Shown: positions 1-8,301 of the stretch, one piece after another
Layout of the letters: each line of letters begins with the position of its first letter
How positions within the stretch are numbered: position 1 is the first letter of the stretch
Assembly: GCF_019511345.1 (NCBI RefSeq)
Contig: NZ_JAEUAK010000005.1
Coordinates: 124,001 to 188,000, forward strand
Source of the DNA: Rhizobium mesosinicum
GTDB lineage: Bacteria; Pseudomonadota; Alphaproteobacteria; Rhizobiales; Rhizobiaceae
Direction: 5' to 3'
DNA length: 64,000 nucleotides
Notes under the pieces: model-generated
Databases searched by the model: none
Told to the model about the DNA's origin: nothing
Seen by the model: only the letters and a program-made list of their open reading frames with translations
Program-made: the position numbers and the translations under genes

Positions 1-233
1 CGGTCGGCATCGGCGGGTGCTGTCAGGGGCTCGTATTTATCCGGCGCGGGCCCCTTCTGCAGCAGTTTGGTGCGGAAGTGGCGGCGGACACTGGCATAGT
101 CATGCTTGGCGAGCCTCGGAACGTCGGGAACATCGAAGGCATTCGCGAGGCTGGGCAGCACAAGAGAGCCGGCGATGCCTGCAAGCAGGCCGCGGCGTTG
201 ACGGAAAAAGGCATTTCGTTCTTGCGAGCTCAT
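1..233 (-). CDS. Exported protein, N-terminal fragment (function unknown)
   Basis: This is the first 77 codons of a minus-strand gene that runs off the left edge. The start ATG at 233 opens a reading frame with a basic N-terminus (RQRR) and a hydrophobic stretch ending in SLANA, which fits a Sec or Tat signal peptide cleaved near residue 32. The mature part visible here (DVPDVPRLAKHDYASVRR and onward) gives no motif that I can assign. Rhizobial alpha/beta hydrolases of the prolyl-oligopeptidase type can have similar exported N-termini, but that is only a guess. It is not obviously linked to the DNA ligase gene upstream, from which it is separated by about 115 bases. Confidence 0.6.
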   Translation of the reverse strand, partial: MSSQERNAFFRQRRGLLAGIAGSLVLPSLANAFDVPDVPRLAKHDYASVRRHFRTKLLQKGPAPDKYEPLTAPADAD

Positions 234-348
234 ACGCGGCACCCATCATTTCCCCGGCTCGAAAAATCTGCACCGGAAGAGCGTTGCCGCCAATACACAT
301 GCTGTTGAAAACGTGGTGTCTGCGTCATTTTTGCGCAGGCGGATAGTA

Positions 349-1974
349 TCAGCCCGCCTTGGCGTCGATCATGGCAATGAGCGTGCGCAGGCGATCGGCC
401 TCGTAGGACGGCTTGTCGGGTCGTAATCTCGCGATGCGGGGGAAGCGCATGGCAACGCCCGACTTGTGGCGGGTGGAGCGATTGATCCCCTCGAAGGCGA
501 CTTCCACTACGAAGCCGAACTCCTTGTCCGCACGCACTGCCCTGACTGGGCCGAAACGCTCGGTCGTATTGTTGCGCACGAACTTGTCCAGCACTTCGAG
601 CTCGGCATCGGTGAAGCCGAAATAGGCCTTTCCGACGGGGACGAGCTGTTCCCCATCCTCGTCCTCCGCCCATACGCCGAAGGTGAAATCCGAATAATAG
701 CTGGAACGCTTGCCGTGGCCGCGCTGGGCATACATCAGCACGGCGTCGACATTATAAGGGTTGCGCTTCCACTTGAACCACGGCCCCTTCATGCGCCCGG
801 CCTGATAGATGCTGTCACGCCGCTTGATCATTACGCCTTCGATGACGGGATCGGGCGGTGCTGCGCGCAGACCGTCGAGCTCCTCCCAGGTCGAGAAAGG
901 CACCAGCGGTGAAAGATCGAAGCGATCGTGAGGCGCGTGCTCGATGATTTCGGAGAGACGATCGCGGCGTTCGACATAGTTTCTGCCGCGCACGTCCTCG
1001 TCGCCGTCGAAGAGCATGTCATAGGCGCGGATGAAGGCTGGATATTCGTCCAGCATCTTTGCCGTCACCGTCTTGCGGTTCAGGCGCTGCTGCAGATCGG
1101 AAAAAGTGCGGGTCGGACTATTGGAGCGCGCCGTGCCGCCGACCAGAAGCTCGCCGTCGATGACACCGGAAAAGCTGATCGATTCCAGAATATCCGGGAA
1201 GGCGCCGGAGATATCGTCGCCGGAACGGGAGTAAATCTTGCGTGTCTCTCCAGAGCGCGACAGCTGGACGCGGATGCCGTCCCATTTCCACTCGGCAGCG
1301 TAATCGGCAGGGTCGAGGGCACTCAGATCGCCCTCCTCTACCGGATTGGCGAGCATGACGGAGTGGAAGATCGCGGGCGAGGCGAGCACCGGCTTTCCTT
1401 CTCTGCCCTCAAGCCATTTGAAGAGCGATTCATAAGGCGGCTGCAGGCCGTGCCAGAGGGTCTCGATCTCTGTGACATCCTTGCCGCCGAGGTCGGCGAG
1501 CGCCTGTTTGGCAAGCCGGGCGGAAACGCCTATGCGCAGCGCTCCGGTCGTGAGCTTGATGAAGGCGAAGCGGCCGGAGGAGTCCAGGCGATCGAGCAGG
1601 TCGCGCACGAAGCTTCGTACCTCGGTGCGGCCGAGCGAATTCATTTTAACGATCACTTCGCCGAGACGCGGCTGGGCAAGTGCAGAGCGGTCGATATCAC
1701 GCTCGTTGTCCCAGACCAGTGAGATGGTTTCGGCCAGATCGCCGACATAGTCATAGGAATAGCGGAAGAGCACCTCGTCCATGCGCTCCAGCACCAGATC
1801 GCGCAACATGGCGGGCTTGACGTCACGCACTTCGAGCGTGCCGGCGATGGCGGCAAGGCCGTAACCGCGGTCAGGGTCCGGCGTATCGCGGAAATAGTCG
1901 GTCAGAAGCTTCAGCTTGCCGTTGCGGCTGGGGGTGAGAACCAGACGGTCGAGGAGGTCGGCAAAGGCCTTCAT
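349..1974 (-). CDS. ATP-dependent DNA ligase, bacterial repair type (LigB/C-like)
   Basis: The 541-residue product is an ATP-dependent DNA ligase that would seal nicks with a ligase-adenylate intermediate. An N-terminal helical domain occupies roughly residues 1-190. The adenylation motif KWDG is at residues 230-233, with Lys230 as the predicted AMP-accepting lysine, followed by a nucleotidyltransferase core and a C-terminal OB fold ending near residue 530. There are no LigD-type polymerase or phosphoesterase domains. The closest known family is the stand-alone ligase linked to cisplatin resistance in Proteobacteria, usually encoded with an exonuclease, a DEXH helicase and a phosphoesterase. 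Here only the exonuclease is adjacent, 388 bases upstream across a repeat-rich gap. The family call is firm; the repair pathway is inferred from family knowledge. Confidence 0.93.
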   Translation of the reverse strand: MKAFADLLDRLVLTPSRNGKLKLLTDYFRDTPDPDRGYGLAAIAGTLEVRDVKPAMLRDLVLERMDEVLFRYSYDYVGDLAETISLVWDNERDIDRSALAQPRLGEVIVKMNSLGRTEVRSFVRDLLDRLDSSGRFAFIKLTTGALRIGVSARLAKQALADLGGKDVTEIETLWHGLQPPYESLFKWLEGREGKPVLASPAIFHSVMLANPVEEGDLSALDPADYAAEWKWDGIRVQLSRSGETRKIYSRSGDDISGAFPDILESISFSGVIDGELLVGGTARSNSPTRTFSDLQQRLNRKTVTAKMLDEYPAFIRAYDMLFDGDEDVRGRNYVERRDRLSEIIEHAPHDRFDLSPLVPFSTWEELDGLRAAPPDPVIEGVMIKRRDSIYQAGRMKGPWFKWKRNPYNVDAVLMYAQRGHGKRSSYYSDFTFGVWAEDEDGEQLVPVGKAYFGFTDAELEVLDKFVRNNTTERFGPVRAVRADKEFGFVVEVAFEGINRSTRHKSGVAMRFPRIARLRPDKPSYEADRLRTLIAMIDAKAG

Positions 1975-1986
1975 TTTAGGCCTCCA

Positions 1987-2136
1987 TCCCTTCTCCCCAG
2001 CGGGGAGAAGGTAGCCCGAAGGGTCGGATGAGGGGGCCGCGAGCGCCGAACGTGAATTGTTCCTGCAACAGATAACTCTTGGCTTGCAGCCCCCTCATCC
2101 GGCTGCCGCCACCTTCTCCCTGATGAGGAGAAGGGA
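1987..2136. repeat. Inverted pair of rhizobial intergenic palindromes (RIME-like)
   Basis: Two related palindromic units face each other. The first has a CCTTCTCCCC / GGGGAGAAGG stem at 1989-2011 followed by GGATGAGGGGG (2026-2036). The second has CCCCTCATCC (2091-2100) followed by a CCTTCTCC / GGAGAAGG stem at 2112-2134. They are inverted copies of one module. The sequence resembles the GC-rich intergenic mosaic elements known from Rhizobiaceae; that assignment is from memory of the family and was not searched. Confidence 0.7.
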
Positions 2137-2180
2137 TCTTTGGTTTGCCGCCCGCCCAACTTTTTGCTCCGTGGAAAAGT

Positions 2181-2334
2181 CCCCTCCCCAACCCCTCCCC
2201 ACAAGGGGGAGGGGCTACGATGCCGCTCCCTCCTGCCCCTAAGCCACGCTGCTATTCGCGGGATGGCAGGAAGTGAAATGCGAAGGGCACGGCACGAAAG
2301 CCCCTCCCCCTTGTGGGGAGGGGTTGGGGAGGGG
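2181..2334. repeat. Perfect 36-bp inverted repeat flanking 82 bp
   Basis: Positions 2181-2216 and 2299-2334 are exact reverse complements of one another over 36 bases, separated by 82 bases without a credible gene. Each arm itself contains a smaller hairpin around CCCCTCCCC. A diverged third copy lies between betB and betA at about 26083-26110. Together with the neighbouring palindromes this fills the whole 388-base gap between the ligase and exonuclease genes; no promoter or gene is evident there. Confidence 0.85.
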
Positions 2335-2362
2335 TTTTGACGCACTGAGCATCTCGCCATCC

Positions 2363-3373
2363 TCAATCCCCCTCATCCTCATAGCCGACAAGATGCAGCG
2401 GCTTGGCCTTGATGCCCTGCAGCTCGCACCAGCGCACCAGAGCCTCCTCGCGGCCGTGGGTGACCCAGACCTCCTGCGGGGCAAGTTCGGTGATCGTCTC
2501 GGTCAGTTCCGGCCAATCGCAATGGTCCGAAATGACGAGCGGCAGTTCAACGCCGAGCTGCTTGGCGCGCTGGCGCACCATCATCCAGCCGGAGGCGAAG
2601 GACGGCAGCGGGTCGTTGAAGCGGCGCGCCCAGCGGTCGGCGAAGGCTGAGGACGGGCCGATGACGACGGCACCCTTGAAGAAAGACTTGTCGCGACTTT
2701 CGATGGTTGCCGGCAACAGTTCGCCGAGATCGATGCCTTGGCTCACATAATAATCGCAGAGCCGTTCCATGGCGCCGTGGATATAGATCGGCTCGCGATA
2801 ACCCGCATCACGCAGCAGGCGGATGACGCGCTGCGCCTTGCCGAGCGCATAGGCGCCGACGAGATGCGTGCGTTCGGGAAACTGGCGGAGTGAGGCGAGA
2901 AGCTTGCCGGTCTCGTCGATCGGATCGGGATGGTGGAAGACCGGCAGGCCGAAGGTCGCCTCAGTGATGAAGACATCGCATGGCACCGGCACATAGGCTT
3001 CGCAGGTCGGATCGGGGCGGCGCTTGTAATCGCCTGATACGACGATGCGTATGCCGTTCTTCTCGATGGCGATCTGCGCCGACCCGAGCACATGGCCGGC
3101 GGGATGGAAATTCACCCTGACGCCATTGACCACCAATTCTTCACCGAATGCGACCGGCTGTTCGCTGGCACAGAAACCATCGCCGTAGCGGATGCGCATG
3201 ATGTCGAGCGTCTGGGCGGTGGCGAGCACATTCACATGGCCTGGACGGGCATGGTCGGAATGGCCGTGGGTGATAAGCGCCCGCTCCACCGGCCGCACCG
3301 GATCGACATAGAAGCCGCCTTCCGGGCAATAGAGCCCTTCAGGGGCAGGATAGAGCAGCGCGTCTGGTCTCAT
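2363..3373 (-). CDS. Ligase-associated DNA exonuclease (metallo-beta-lactamase/beta-CASP fold)
   Basis: The 336-residue protein carries the metallo-beta-lactamase signature HGHSDH at residues 36-41, a further metal-site histidine in PAGHVLGS, and SGDYKRR, all as in CPSF/SNM1-like nucleases. Length and sequence match the family called ligase-associated DNA exonuclease. Known members are encoded beside the stand-alone ATP-dependent ligase and are thought to process DNA ends before sealing. It lies upstream of the ligase gene on the same strand, so co-transcription through the 388-base repeat region is possible but not shown. The start ATG at 3373 is used; no strong Shine-Dalgarno sequence is seen. 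Confidence 0.9.
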   Translation of the reverse strand: MRPDALLYPAPEGLYCPEGGFYVDPVRPVERALITHGHSDHARPGHVNVLATAQTLDIMRIRYGDGFCASEQPVAFGEELVVNGVRVNFHPAGHVLGSAQIAIEKNGIRIVVSGDYKRRPDPTCEAYVPVPCDVFITEATFGLPVFHHPDPIDETGKLLASLRQFPERTHLVGAYALGKAQRVIRLLRDAGYREPIYIHGAMERLCDYYVSQGIDLGELLPATIESRDKSFFKGAVVIGPSSAFADRWARRFNDPLPSFASGWMMVRQRAKQLGVELPLVISDHCDWPELTETITELAPQEVWVTHGREEALVRWCELQGIKAKPLHLVGYEDEGD

Positions 3374-3501
3374 GACAGCAAAGATAGTGGGAAATGTGTT
3401 TTGCGCCAGAGGGATGGCGCGTGCCGCCTTTTCCTTCGTTGCATCAACCCGTCAGTCTCGCTAGCTTCGCCCGCGCTGCAACAGGGAAGCGATTGAGGCG
3501 C

Positions 3502-4098
3502 ATGCGGACGGTTTTCGGATTTGGACTACTGGCGCTCGGGCTGATGCTGCCTGCCGTGGCCTCGGCGACCGACTGGCAGCCGAGCGAAGAAGTGAAGGCC
3601 TATGCAATCACCGGCCGCACCGGCATGGAACTTTACCGGTCCATCGGCGAACACGGGCCGCAGGCTGGGCCAGGACGGGTGATCGCGCATACGACTTTCA
3701 AGCTGACCTGGACGCGCAAATATGAACAGCGGGGCAGCGCCTGCACCCTTACCTACGCGAAGCCGAAGCTCATCATCATCTACACGTTGCCGAAAGCGCC
3801 GGCCGACCTTCCGGCGGCAACCAAGGCAAGCTGGGAGAGCTTCATCGCCGGCGTGCGTACCCATGAACGCTGGCACGGCGAGACGATCATCGAGATGGTC
3901 AAGGAGATCGAGACGCTGAGCAACGGTTTCTCCGTACCTGATGACCCCGGCTGCAAGAAGATCAGGCCGGAACTGACGGTGCGGCTCGGCGAGCTGTCCA
4001 ACAAGCAGCGCCAACGCGGCCGGGATTTCGACCGCGTGGAAATGAGCGAGGGCGGCAACATCCAGCAGCTCATCCTGAAGCTGGTGAACGGTCCCTGA
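3502..4098 (+). CDS. DUF922 family exported protein with HExxH motif
   Basis: The start ATG at 3502 follows a GGGAAG ribosome site and gives a 198-residue protein with a signal peptide ending near ASA (residue 22). The DUF922 domain covers most of the mature protein. HERWH at residues 121-125 is an HExxH-type zinc site, in keeping with the description of DUF922 as a putative secreted zinc protease family. Two cysteines (in SACTL and PGCKK) could form a disulfide. An upstream in-frame extension to 3394 exists but would bury the signal peptide. It would act in the periplasm; its substrate is unknown. It is transcribed divergently from the exonuclease gene and convergently with the next gene. 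Confidence 0.82.
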   Translation: MRTVFGFGLLALGLMLPAVASATDWQPSEEVKAYAITGRTGMELYRSIGEHGPQAGPGRVIAHTTFKLTWTRKYEQRGSACTLTYAKPKLIIIYTLPKAPADLPAATKASWESFIAGVRTHERWHGETIIEMVKEIETLSNGFSVPDDPGCKKIRPELTVRLGELSNKQRQRGRDFDRVEMSEGGNIQQLILKLVNGP

Positions 4099-4103
4099 CG
4101 AGT

Positions 4104-4670
4104 TCAGAGCGCGGCAAGGAAAGCGTCGACGCGGCTCCAGGTGGCTTCCGCCGCCTTTGCATCATAATCAGGCAGCGACGGATCTGTATAGAGATGACCG
4201 ACGCCGGGATAGAGGAAGACCTCAAGAGCGATATTGGCTCTTGCGGCATGCGCGCGCCACGGAGCCACCTCGTCCGCCGGCGCAAACTCGTCGGGCTCTG
4301 CCAGATTGAGCTGAAGGGGAATGCCTTCGCGCGCATTGGCAGGAATTTCTGCGATACCGTGCAGCAAGAGAATGCCGGCCGCTTGCGGTCGGCCCGGCCA
4401 GAGGCTTGCGGCTACGCCTGCGCCCATGGAGAAGCCGCCGAGGACGGCTGACGCCGGCAGGCCGGCGACCGCTTTTTCAGCGCGCCTGCAAAGTTCGGCC
4501 CAGCCAATCTCTTTCTTGAAGGCGAAGCCTTCTTCGAGGGTGCGCCCTACCCTGCCCTCATAGAGATCGGGCGTGATCACCTGATGGCCGGTCGCCCGCA
4601 GGCGCTCCGCAGCGTCGCGCTCAAGGGATCGAAATCCGTAGACCGAATGAAAAAGTGCAATCGCCGCCAT
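4104..4670 (-). CDS. Dienelactone hydrolase family protein
   Basis: The product of 188 residues is a small cytosolic alpha/beta hydrolase. The start at 4670 follows an AGGAAGG ribosome site and yields the usual beginning MAAIALFHSVYG; a longer frame to 4784 has no such support. GGFSMGAG places the nucleophile near Ser81, where classical dienelactone hydrolase has cysteine. The Asp is probably in the DEFAP region, and the His is in VGHLYTD. Members hydrolyse lactones or carboxylic esters, but the substrate cannot be read from sequence. Its stop lies five bases from the end of the convergent DUF922 gene, leaving almost no terminator space. Confidence 0.8.
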   Translation of the reverse strand: MAAIALFHSVYGFRSLERDAAERLRATGHQVITPDLYEGRVGRTLEEGFAFKKEIGWAELCRRAEKAVAGLPASAVLGGFSMGAGVAASLWPGRPQAAGILLLHGIAEIPANAREGIPLQLNLAEPDEFAPADEVAPWRAHAARANIALEVFLYPGVGHLYTDPSLPDYDAKAAEATWSRVDAFLAAL

Positions 4671-4807
4671 CGCTACCTTCCTGTTTTGCGGGGTCAACAT
4701 AGGGTTTCTGCAACGTGAAGGCGAGCCTTTCCCCACAAAAACCCTAAATGAGCCCAAGAACCACCGGAATCGCTTTCTAGCCATTTGCCGAGGCAGGATC
4801 GGAGGGG

Positions 4808-5848
4808 ATGATGGGACGGAAGCTCAAATATGCCGGCGTGGCGGTTCTTATCTTTGCCGCCGCAGTTTATCTCAACAACACCAGTCTGTTGGCCGAACAT
4901 CGCGAGGGCAAGCCATTGCTTCTGGCGCATCGCGGCATCGCCCAGCGCTTCGACGAAACGGATCTCAAGAACGACACCTGCACTGCCGCGCGGATGCTGC
5001 CGCCGAAACATGACTATCTGGAAAATACCATCCGCTCCATGCAGGCGGGATTCGATGCCGGCGCCGACGTTGTGGAGATCGACGTGCATCCGACGACGGA
5101 CGGGCAATTCGCCGTCTTCCACGACTGGACGCTCGATTGCCGCACGAACGGTCATGGCGTCACGCGCGAACATTCCATGGCCGACATGAAGACACTCGAT
5201 ATCGGTTACGGCTATACGGCCGATGGCGGCAAGAGTTTCCCGTTCCGCGGCAAAGGCGTCGGTCTGATGCCCGCCCTTCACGAGGTGCTTTCCACCTTCC
5301 CGGACAAACATCTGCTCATCAATGTCAAAAGCCGCGACCTCTTGGAGGGCGAAAAACTCGCGGCCGTGCTGAATGGCCTGCCTGCCGAACGGCGCGCCAG
5401 GATCATCGTTTATGGCGGCAACGAGCCGATCGGCAGGCTCCGGCAATTGGCGCCCGATATCCACACCGCTTCACGCGCCAGCCTGATGGGCTGCCTCACC
5501 GGCTATATCGGCTACGGCTGGACGGGCATTCTGCCTGATGATTGCAAGAATGCGATGATGCTGGTTCCGATCAATTATGGGCCGTGGCTGTGGGGCTGGC
5601 CGGACAGGTTCCTCAACCGGATGCAGGACGCCAATACCCAGGTCTTCGTCATCGGCCCCTATCATGGCGGCGGTTTTTCGACGGGTATCGACAATGCCGA
5701 ACGCTTCGCGCAACTGCCCGCCAATTATTCCGGCGGCATATGGACGAACGAGATCGAGACAACCGCCGATCTGGTGAGAGATCAGGCGCCTCGCGCCAGC
5801 AGCATGACGCCGATTTCTTCCGGTGCGACAGGCTTGGAGAAGCGATAG
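4808..5848 (+). CDS. Glycerophosphodiester phosphodiesterase family protein, membrane-anchored
   Basis: The 346-residue protein starts at ATG 4808 (or the adjacent 4811) just after GGAGGGG. A single hydrophobic segment at residues 8-28 anchors or exports it. The GDPD domain follows: LLAHRG with catalytic His41, ENTIRSMQAGFDAGADVVEIDVH with metal ligands Glu and Asp, and VFHDWTLD with the second catalytic His. It would hydrolyse glycerophosphodiesters from phospholipid turnover at the periplasmic face. The last 22 codons overlap the 3' end of the convergent GGDEF-EAL gene by 67 bases. Confidence 0.88.
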   Translation: MMGRKLKYAGVAVLIFAAAVYLNNTSLLAEHREGKPLLLAHRGIAQRFDETDLKNDTCTAARMLPPKHDYLENTIRSMQAGFDAGADVVEIDVHPTTDGQFAVFHDWTLDCRTNGHGVTREHSMADMKTLDIGYGYTADGGKSFPFRGKGVGLMPALHEVLSTFPDKHLLINVKSRDLLEGEKLAAVLNGLPAERRARIIVYGGNEPIGRLRQLAPDIHTASRASLMGCLTGYIGYGWTGILPDDCKNAMMLVPINYGPWLWGWPDRFLNRMQDANTQVFVIGPYHGGGFSTGIDNAERFAQLPANYSGGIWTNEIETTADLVRDQAPRASSMTPISSGATGLEKR

Positions 5849-8079
5849 CCCTGCGCCTCTTCGCATCCGGCATGACGCAGGAACTCCAGTTGCGCATCGG
5901 TTTCCACGCCTTCGGCGAGCACCGAGAGTTTGAGCGTCTGGGCGAGCGAAATGACGGCCAAGGCAATGGCGACGGCGGTCTTGTCCGCAGGCAGAGCCTC
6001 GACCAGCGAGCGGTCCATCTTCAGCCGGTCGAAGGGGAAGGTCTTCAGCGCCGCAAGCGAGGAATAGCCGGAACCGAAATCATCGATCGACAGGCGCACG
6101 CCGAGAGCACGCAGCGACAGCATCATAGACAGCGCGCGGGCAGCATCCTGCATGATAACGCTCTCGGTCACCTCCAGCTCGAGCCAGTGCGCACTCAGCC
6201 GGTGGCTGTCGATCGCCTCGGCGACGTGACAGGCGAAATCCGGATCGGCAAATTGCTTGGGCGAAACATTGACAGCAATGGTCAGCGGCGTCAGGCCCAT
6301 GTCCTGCCAGGCGCGAGCCTGACGACAGGCCTCATTCAGCACCCAGAGACCGAGCGGCACGATGAGACCAGTCTCTTCGGCAAGCGGAATGAACTTGACG
6401 GGCGGTACTATGCCCTTCGTCGGATGGTTCCAGCGTACCAGAGCTTCGAGACCGGCAATGCGGCCGGTCGCGACATCGACCTGCGGCTGATAGAGCAGGA
6501 AAAGCTGGTTGGAAACGATCGCCTGGCGCAACTCTTCCTGCTCGCTGAGCGGCAGGTCGACGGAATTGCTCACGACGCCGTCGTGATATTGCAACGTATT
6601 CCGCCCAAGCTGCTTGGCACGGTACATGGCGCGGTCGGCATTGGTGAGCAATTCCTCCGGTGTGGCGCCATCCCATGGGAAGGCGGCGATGCCGATGCTG
6701 GATGTGACAGCGATTTCCCCCGCCTCGGAGCGGACCGGCTTGGAAATCGCCTTCTGCAGCTCGCGCAGGCGCCGCATGATGCCGGCATCATGGCCGGACT
6801 GGTGGACGAGCACGACGAGGAATTCATCGCCGCCGAGACGCACGACCATATCTGAGGCGCGCACGCAGTTCGCCATGCGGGCGGCTATCTCCTTCAGCAC
6901 CTCGTCGCCAGCCGCATGACCGCTCGTGTCGTTGATTTCCTTGAAATTGTCGAGATCGATATAGGCGACGGTGACCTTGCGATTGTTGCGGCGGGCCTGG
7001 TCGAGGATCTTGGCCATGCGCTCCTTCAGGAAAGCGCGGTTCGGCAGGCCTGTCAGATCGTCGTGATGGGCCATGAAATGGATGCGGTCGTCGACGCGCT
7101 TACGCTCGATGGCGATGCCGGCGATATGGGTGGCGAGCGCCACCAGCGTCATCTCGTGTTCGGTCGGGCGCCGCGGCTCCTTCGAATAAAGCGCGAAGGT
7201 GCCGAGCACATTTTTTTGCGAGGTGCAGATCGGCGTGGACCAGCAGGAGCGGAAGCCGAACTGGCTGACCATCGCCCGAAAGTCCTCCCAGAGCGGATCG
7301 GCCATGATGTCCGCAACGATGGTGGTTTCGCCACGCCAGGCTGCCGTGCCACAAGAGCCCACCTTCGGGCCGATGGCAACGCCATCGATCATTCGGCTGT
7401 AGGCGCCGGGCAGATTGGGAGCCGCGCCGTGGTAGAGCCGCGTTCCCTCGCTGTCGAGCAGCAGCACGGAGCCGGAAATACCGGTCATCTGCCGTTCGAT
7501 CATCAGCACCAGCGCCTCAAGAATCATCGGCAGCGGTTCGTTGCGGGCAATCATTTCCAGTAGGTTCGCCTGACCGCGATAGAGCTCCTCCTGTCGCTTG
7601 CGCTCCGTGATGTCACGGGACACGCCGATCAGGCCAACCACCTCGCCGTTATCGTTGCGCAACGGTATCTTGGAGGTCAAGCGACATACGGTGCCGCCAC
7701 CGGGCAGGGGCACGAGTTCTTCCATGTCGATGCGGGGCTCGCCGCTCGACATGATGTCCTGCTCGATATCGAAATACCTGCGGGCCGTTTCAAAATCGAA
7801 CATATCGAAGTCGCGTTTGCCGGCGATCTCGGCGGCGTTCTCCAACCCGTGGCTGCGCGCCACGACGGCATTGGCGAAGACGAAGCGGCTGTCGCGGTCC
7901 TTGACGTAAAGAAAATCGGGAAGCTCGTGGACGATCGCCTTGAGGCGGAGGTTTTCTATGCCTTCGGAAAGGTGATGGGCGGTCGCCGCCATCATTGCCT
8001 CGGTGGCAGCTACGATACGTCGTGTCTCGGCACTGAAGCTGTCACCAGATTCCCAACGCCGGGCACCCATTCCATTCAT
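5782..8079 (-). CDS. PAS-GAF-GGDEF-EAL cyclic-di-GMP signalling protein
   Basis: A start at ATG 8079 is chosen because GGGAGAA lies eight bases upstream; the frame stays open to 8280 and ATG 8121 is an alternative. The 765-residue product has a PAS domain with PAC tail (about residues 50-170), a GAF domain (about 175-330), a GGDEF domain with intact GGDEF near residue 416, and an EAL domain with intact EAL near 545, plus NVSPKQF and DDFGSGYSS. Both catalytic signatures look intact, so it may both make and degrade cyclic-di-GMP, with PAS and GAF sensing an unknown cue. No transmembrane segment is seen, so it is probably cytosolic. It is divergent from the Tat-exported beta-helix gene. Confidence 0.92.
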   Translation of the reverse strand: MNGMGARRWESGDSFSAETRRIVAATEAMMAATAHHLSEGIENLRLKAIVHELPDFLYVKDRDSRFVFANAVVARSHGLENAAEIAGKRDFDMFDFETARRYFDIEQDIMSSGEPRIDMEELVPLPGGGTVCRLTSKIPLRNDNGEVVGLIGVSRDITERKRQEELYRGQANLLEMIARNEPLPMILEALVLMIERQMTGISGSVLLLDSEGTRLYHGAAPNLPGAYSRMIDGVAIGPKVGSCGTAAWRGETTIVADIMADPLWEDFRAMVSQFGFRSCWSTPICTSQKNVLGTFALYSKEPRRPTEHEMTLVALATHIAGIAIERKRVDDRIHFMAHHDDLTGLPNRAFLKERMAKILDQARRNNRKVTVAYIDLDNFKEINDTSGHAAGDEVLKEIAARMANCVRASDMVVRLGGDEFLVVLVHQSGHDAGIMRRLRELQKAISKPVRSEAGEIAVTSSIGIAAFPWDGATPEELLTNADRAMYRAKQLGRNTLQYHDGVVSNSVDLPLSEQEELRQAIVSNQLFLLYQPQVDVATGRIAGLEALVRWNHPTKGIVPPVKFIPLAEETGLIVPLGLWVLNEACRQARAWQDMGLTPLTIAVNVSPKQFADPDFACHVAEAIDSHRLSAHWLELEVTESVIMQDAARALSMMLSLRALGVRLSIDDFGSGYSSLAALKTFPFDRLKMDRSLVEALPADKTAVAIALAVISLAQTLKLSVLAEGVETDAQLEFLRHAGCEEAQGYRFSKPVAPEEIGVMLLARGA

Positions 8080-8301
8080 GACGCTGTTCTCCCGGTAACC
8101 GCAGCTGCCCACAATAGTCATAATTGAAACCGCTTTTCTAAAATAACGGGCATTTCCTTCGGGGTGCTTAAATGGAAAGGTGAACAAGACGACAATATTG
8201 AAAAGGTTGCGTTTGCTACTCGACCGATGGTTATTCTCCCCCTGCAGATATGCGTCAAAAAGAGACATTTCTGCTGGCATGAATCCTGCATGGGCACCGC
8301 T

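Noticed and set aside
5542..6855. 437-codon open frame on the plus strand opposite the GGDEF-EAL gene
   Set aside because: Antisense shadow; no ribosome site and no recognisable domain, and it overlaps two well-supported genes.
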